This document shows, one piece after another, positions 7,034 through 10,260 of a DNA stretch of 10,260 nt. Made by a program: the position numbers and the translations under genes. Position 1 is the stretch's first letter; each line of letters starts with the position of its first letter. The stretch comes from Pseudomonadota bacterium (lineage in GTDB: Bacteria; Pseudomonadota; Gammaproteobacteria; Xanthomonadales; Xanthomonadaceae): positions 1-10,260 of the forward strand of contig JAEXAG010000161.1 in assembly GCA_023394655.1 (NCBI GenBank), given 5' to 3'. The notes beneath the pieces are model-generated. The model worked only from the letters and a program-made list of their open reading frames with translations. It was not told where the DNA came from and made no database searches.

Positions 7034-8418
7034 TGGACGGCCGCTTCGATTCGCCCGCCCGCCAGGCCACGCGCCTGGATGCCATCAAGGGCAGCTTCGA
7101 CCCGTGGCTGGTCGGCTGCATCCTTGCGCTGGCCGCGCTCGGCCTGGTGATGGTGGCCTCCAGCTCGATGGCGGTGGCGGAAAGCCGCGACCTCGATCCG
7201 CTGCACTACTTCCATCGGCACCTCGTCTATCTCGCCGTCGGCACCGGAATCGCCGGCGTGCTGATGGCGCGCGGCGACATCCGCCGCATCGAGGCCTTCG
7301 GCCGCTGGCTGCCGATCCTCGGCGTGATCCTGCTGCTGTTGGTGCTGATTCCCGGTCTCGGCCACACCGTGAAGGGCGCACGGCGCTGGGTGAACCTCGG
7401 GCCGGTGGGATTCCAGCCGGCCGAGGCGATCAAGCTCTTGGTCATCGTCTGGCTGGCGAGCTACCTGGCGCGCTTCTCCGATGAAGTACGCGGCTCCTGG
7501 CTGTCGATGTTCAAGGCCTTCGGCGTCGCCCTGCTGTTTTCGGCGATCCTGCTGCTCGTCCACAAGGACTTCGGCACCGCCGCGCTGGTGCTGGCGATCA
7601 CCACCGGCATGATGCTGCTCGGGGGCGTGTACTTGCCGCGGATGGTGCTGCCGGTGCTCGGGCTGGTGCCGGTGCTGATCGGCATGATCCTGATGGAGCC
7701 CTACCGCGTACAGCGCCTGATCTCCTACACCGATCCCTGGAAGGACCCGTTCGGCAGCGGCTACCAGCTCACCAATGCGCTGATGGCGGTGGGCCGCGGC
7801 GAGTTCTGGGGGGTCGGGCTCGGCAGCTCCGTGCAGAAACTCTCCTACCTGCCCGAGGCCTACACCGATTTCATCATGGCGATCATTGCCGAAGAGCTCG
7901 GTTTCGTCGGCGTCTGCCTGGTCGTGTCGCTGTACGCGCTGCTGGTCGGGCGCGCGCTGTGGCTGGGCGTGAAGTGCGTCGAGATGCGTCGCAACTTCGC
8001 CGGCTATCTCGCGTTCGGCATCGCGCTGTGGATCGCCGCGCAGGCCTTCATTTCGATCGGCGTCAACGTCGGCCTCCTGCCGACCAAGGGCCTGACCCTG
8101 CCGCTGATTTCCTCCGGCGGTTCCAGCATCCTGGTCACCAGCGCCGCGCTCGGCCTGCTGTTGCGCGTGTCCTGGGAGCTTGAACGCGCCAAGCGCCAGG
8201 TGGCGGTGCGCCGCGAAGCGATGCCCGTGGCCGTGACGATGCCGGTGGCGGACCTTGCCACGGCGCCGGCGGCAGCGAATGCGCCGGAACGCCCTGCGCG
8301 TGCCGCGGAGGGCATCGCCCGCATCCGCGGCCTGTTTTCCGGCGGCCTGTTCGAGCGTCGCGCGGCGATGGTGCGCGAGCGCATCGAGCCTTCCTTCGGA
8401 GGCGCCTCGACCCGATGA
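7033..8418 (+). CDS. ftsW: Septal peptidoglycan glycosyltransferase FtsW (SEDS family)
   Basis: FtsW is a polytopic SEDS protein that polymerises lipid II into septal glycan strands as the partner of FtsI. From ATG 7033 it has 461 residues: a short cytoplasmic N-terminus (1-22), about ten membrane segments (about 24-380) and a long basic C-terminal tail (about 384-461). Motifs include KGARRWVNLGPVGFQPAE (114-131), HKDFGTAAL (177-185), the large periplasmic loop with DPWKDPFGSGYQL (234-246; D238 is the likely counterpart of the family's essential aspartate), VQKLSYLPEAYTDFI (267-281) and the SEDS signature GLLPTKGLTLPLISSGGSS (347-365). The frame is open further upstream, but the region before 7033 is mraY. 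The chosen start overlaps the mraY stop by one base and has AAGGTG five bases upstream. The neighbours favour FtsW over RodA. Confidence 0.97.
   Translation: MDGRFDSPARQATRLDAIKGSFDPWLVGCILALAALGLVMVASSSMAVAESRDLDPLHYFHRHLVYLAVGTGIAGVLMARGDIRRIEAFGRWLPILGVILLLLVLIPGLGHTVKGARRWVNLGPVGFQPAEAIKLLVIVWLASYLARFSDEVRGSWLSMFKAFGVALLFSAILLLVHKDFGTAALVLAITTGMMLLGGVYLPRMVLPVLGLVPVLIGMILMEPYRVQRLISYTDPWKDPFGSGYQLTNALMAVGRGEFWGVGLGSSVQKLSYLPEAYTDFIMAIIAEELGFVGVCLVVSLYALLVGRALWLGVKCVEMRRNFAGYLAFGIALWIAAQAFISIGVNVGLLPTKGLTLPLISSGGSSILVTSAALGLLLRVSWELERAKRQVAVRREAMPVAVTMPVADLATAPAAANAPERPARAAEGIARIRGLFSGGLFERRAAMVRERIEPSFGGASTR
8398..8402 (+). promoter_or_regulatory. Ribosome binding site for murG inside ftsW
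   Basis: GGAGG is formed by the codons of the Gly-Gly near the end of the FtsW tail. It lies 12 bases before ATG 8415, slightly longer than ideal spacing, and stop-start overlap probably helps initiation. Confidence 0.65.
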
Positions 8419-9479
8419 GCGGCACCGCGCCCGTGATGATCCTGGCAGGCGGCACCGGCGGCCACATCTTCCCCGGCCTGGCCGTGGCGGATGCGCTGCG
8501 CGCGCGCGGCGTGCCGGTGGTCTGGCTGGGTGCCGATGGCGGGATGGAGACGCGGCTGGTCCCGCCGCGCGGCATCCCGCTCGATACCATCCGGGTCAGC
8601 GGTGCGCGCGGCAAGGGCATCGGCAAGCTGCTCGGACTGCCGTTCGCGATGGTCGGCGCGGTCGCCGCCGCCCGCCGCCTGCTGGCGCGCCATCGCCCGC
8701 GCGCGGTGCTGAGCTTCGGCGGTTACGCGGCCGGCCCGGGTGGACTGGCGGCGAAACTTTCCGGCATCCCGCTGCTGGTGCACGAACAGAACCGCGCCGC
8801 CGGCATGACCAACCGGGTGCTGGCGCGCCTCGCGGGGCGGGTGATGACGGGCTTCCCCGACACCTTTGCCGGCGAGCAGGTGGTCGGCAATCCGGTGCGG
8901 GCGGAGATCGCCGCGCTGCCCGCGCGCGAGCGTGGCCGCGACGCCGTGCTCAACTTGCTGGTGGTCGGCGGCAGCCAGGGCGCACGGGCGCTGAACCAGT
9001 CCGTCCCGCAAGCGCTCGCCGAACTTCCGGAAGGCCGCTTCGCCGTGCGCCACCAGTGTGGCGAGCGGATGCTGGAAGAAGCGCGCGCGGCCTATGCCGG
9101 CGCCGGCGTCGAGGTGTCGCCCGAGGCCTTCATCGCCGACATGGCCGAGGCCTGGGCCTGGGCGGATCTGGTGGTCTGCCGCGCCGGTGCGCTGACGCTG
9201 GCGGAAGTCTGCGCCGCGGGCGTTCCGTCCGTCCTCGTGCCCTTCCCGCAGGCGGTGGATGACCACCAGACCCGCAACGCCGAATACCTGGTCGAACGCG
9301 GTGCCGCCGTGCTGCTGCCGCAATCCGATGCACTGGCCACGCGCCTGCGCGAAACCCTGCAGGCGCTGGAGGCCGACCGCGACCGTCTGGCCGCGATGGG
9401 CCAGGCCGCGCGCTCTCTCGCCATTCCCGATGCCGCCGACCGCGTGGCCGATGCCGTCATGGAGGCGGCGAAGCAATGA
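8415..9479 (+). CDS. murG: Lipid I:GlcNAc transferase MurG (undecaprenyl-PP-MurNAc-pentapeptide GlcNAc transferase)
   Basis: MurG is a peripheral, cytoplasmic-face GT-B glycosyltransferase (family GT28) that moves GlcNAc from UDP-GlcNAc to lipid I, making lipid II. The 354 residues have the two-lobed layout. The N-terminal half holds GGTGGHIFPG (12-21), FGGYAAGPGG (101-110) and HEQNRAAGMTN (123-133). GNPVR (158-162) lies near the inter-domain link. The C-terminal, UDP-GlcNAc-binding half holds GGSQGAR (185-191), CRAGALTLAEV (255-265) and VPFPQAVDDHQTRNAEYL (275-292). Length matches E. coli MurG (355). The start overlaps the ftsW stop (ATGA), with GGAGG 12 bases upstream, a slightly long spacing. 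The stop overlaps the murC start in the same way. Confidence 0.98.
   Translation: MSGTAPVMILAGGTGGHIFPGLAVADALRARGVPVVWLGADGGMETRLVPPRGIPLDTIRVSGARGKGIGKLLGLPFAMVGAVAAARRLLARHRPRAVLSFGGYAAGPGGLAAKLSGIPLLVHEQNRAAGMTNRVLARLAGRVMTGFPDTFAGEQVVGNPVRAEIAALPARERGRDAVLNLLVVGGSQGARALNQSVPQALAELPEGRFAVRHQCGERMLEEARAAYAGAGVEVSPEAFIADMAEAWAWADLVVCRAGALTLAEVCAAGVPSVLVPFPQAVDDHQTRNAEYLVERGAAVLLPQSDALATRLRETLQALEADRDRLAAMGQAARSLAIPDAADRVADAVMEAAKQ
9461..9465 (+). promoter_or_regulatory. Ribosome binding site for murC inside murG
   Basis: GGAGG lies in the last codons of murG, ten bases before ATG 9476, supporting the overlapping start of murC. Confidence 0.75.
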
Positions 9480-10260
9480 TCAGCACCGTCAACGAACGTC
9501 GATTGCAGGATCCGGGCGACCTGGCCCGCGCCTTCCGGCGCGTCCATTTCGTCGGCATCGGCGGCGTCGGCATGAGCGGCATCGCGGAAGTGATGTGCAC
9601 GCTGGGCTACGAGGTTTCCGGCTCCGATCGCGCCGACAACGCCGCCACCCGCCGGCTGGCGAAGCTCGGTGCGCGGATCGATCACGACCATGCCGCGTCC
9701 AATGTGCTCGGCGCGGATTGCGTGGTGGTGTCCTCGGCCATCCGTGCCGACAACCCGGAACTGATGGAAGCACGCGCCCAGCGCATCCCCGTGGTGCCGC
9801 GTGCGGAAATGCTGGCCGAACTGATGCGCTTCCGCCGCGGCATCGCCATCGCCGGCACCCATGGCAAGACCACCACCACCTCGCTCACCGCGAGCGTGCT
9901 CTACGAAGGCGGCAAGGATCCGACCTTCGTCATCGGCGGCCAGCTGCTGGCCGCCGGCGCCAACGCCAAGCTCGGCGACGGCCAGTGGCTGGTGGCCGAG
10001 GCCGACGAAAGCGATGGCAGCTTCCTGCGCCTGGACCCGCTGGTGGCGGTGATCACCAACATCGATGCCGATCATCTCGAGAACTACGACGGCGATTTCG
10101 GCAAGGTCAAGCTGGCCTTCGGCGAGTTCCTGCACCGGCTGCCGTTCTACGGGCTGGCGGTGCTGTGCGTGGACGATCCGGATGTCGCCGCGCTGGCCGA
10201 AGTCGCCTCGCGCCACGTGCTGACCTACGGCTTCGCGGAACATGCCGAAGTGCGGGCGGA
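9476..10260 (+). CDS. murC: UDP-MurNAc:L-alanine ligase MurC, N-terminal part (runs off window)
   Basis: MurC catalyses the first peptide step, ATP-dependent joining of L-Ala to UDP-MurNAc. I translated 261 complete codons with no stop before the window edge; the family is about 470-490 residues, so a little over half is present. The visible part has the Rossmann-like UDP-binding domain with VGIGGVGMSGIAEVM (26-40) and SGSD (48-51), VVVSSAIRADNPE (83-95), VVPRAEMLAELMR (106-118), the P-loop GTHGKTTTTS (127-136), EADESDGSF (175-183) and NIDADHLENYDG (195-206). The GIGGVGMSGIA and GTHGKTTTT pair is typical of MurC, although the related ligase Mpl shares parts of it; position after murG settles the call. 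ATG 9476 overlaps the murG stop (ATGA) and has GGAGG ten bases upstream. Confidence 0.97.
   Translation, partial: MISTVNERRLQDPGDLARAFRRVHFVGIGGVGMSGIAEVMCTLGYEVSGSDRADNAATRRLAKLGARIDHDHAASNVLGADCVVVSSAIRADNPELMEARAQRIPVVPRAEMLAELMRFRRGIAIAGTHGKTTTTSLTASVLYEGGKDPTFVIGGQLLAAGANAKLGDGQWLVAEADESDGSFLRLDPLVAVITNIDADHLENYDGDFGKVKLAFGEFLHRLPFYGLAVLCVDDPDVAALAEVASRHVLTYGFAEHAEVRA

Noticed and set aside
8004..9476. Minus-strand open frame (490 codons) opposite the ftsW end and murG
   Set aside because: Shadow frame; no motifs, and it spans two real gene boundaries.
9092..10243. Minus-strand open frame (383 codons) opposite murG and murC
   Set aside because: Shadow frame spanning the murG-murC junction with no recognisable domain.

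Overview
The window is an unbroken piece of the division and cell wall (dcw) cluster of a GC-rich gammaproteobacterium, most likely a member of the Xanthomonadaceae/Lysobacteraceae. This placement rests on four things: the protein sequences look gammaproteobacterial, MurE carries meso-diaminopimelate residues, G/C dominates third codon positions, and mraY is followed directly by ftsW with no murD between them. The genus cannot be fixed by eye.

Layout, all on the + strand: the last codons of mraZ (1-62), rsmH (59-1003), ftsL (1000-1266), ftsI (1263-3113), murE (3110-4582), murF (4579-5955), mraY (5945-7033), ftsW (7033-8418), murG (8415-9479) and the first 261 codons of murC (9476 to the window end). 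Every one of the nine junctions is an overlap: six ATGA, one GTGA, one TGATG (1 nt) and one of 11 nt. There is therefore no intergenic DNA. I see no internal promoter, terminator, RNA gene, repeat, mobile element or CRISPR array. The set reads as one translationally coupled transcription unit whose promoter lies upstream of the window, before mraZ.

How the genes work together: MurC, MurE and MurF are ATP-dependent ligases that build the peptide of UDP-MurNAc-pentapeptide in the cytoplasm. MraY moves phospho-MurNAc-pentapeptide to undecaprenyl phosphate (lipid I), and MurG adds GlcNAc (lipid II). FtsW polymerises lipid II at the septum, FtsI (PBP3) cross-links the strands, and FtsL is part of the FtsQLB complex that activates FtsW-FtsI. 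RsmH methylates 16S rRNA, and MraZ is the cluster's usual DNA-binding regulator.

I found no undescribed system here; this is core genome. The most informative oddity is the missing murD. It fits the MurD2/MurL route known from Xanthomonas, in which L-Glu is added and then epimerised, with those genes located elsewhere. Smaller points are an FtsL with almost no cytoplasmic part, an extended FtsW C-terminal tail, and substitutions in normally conserved MurE and FtsW motifs.
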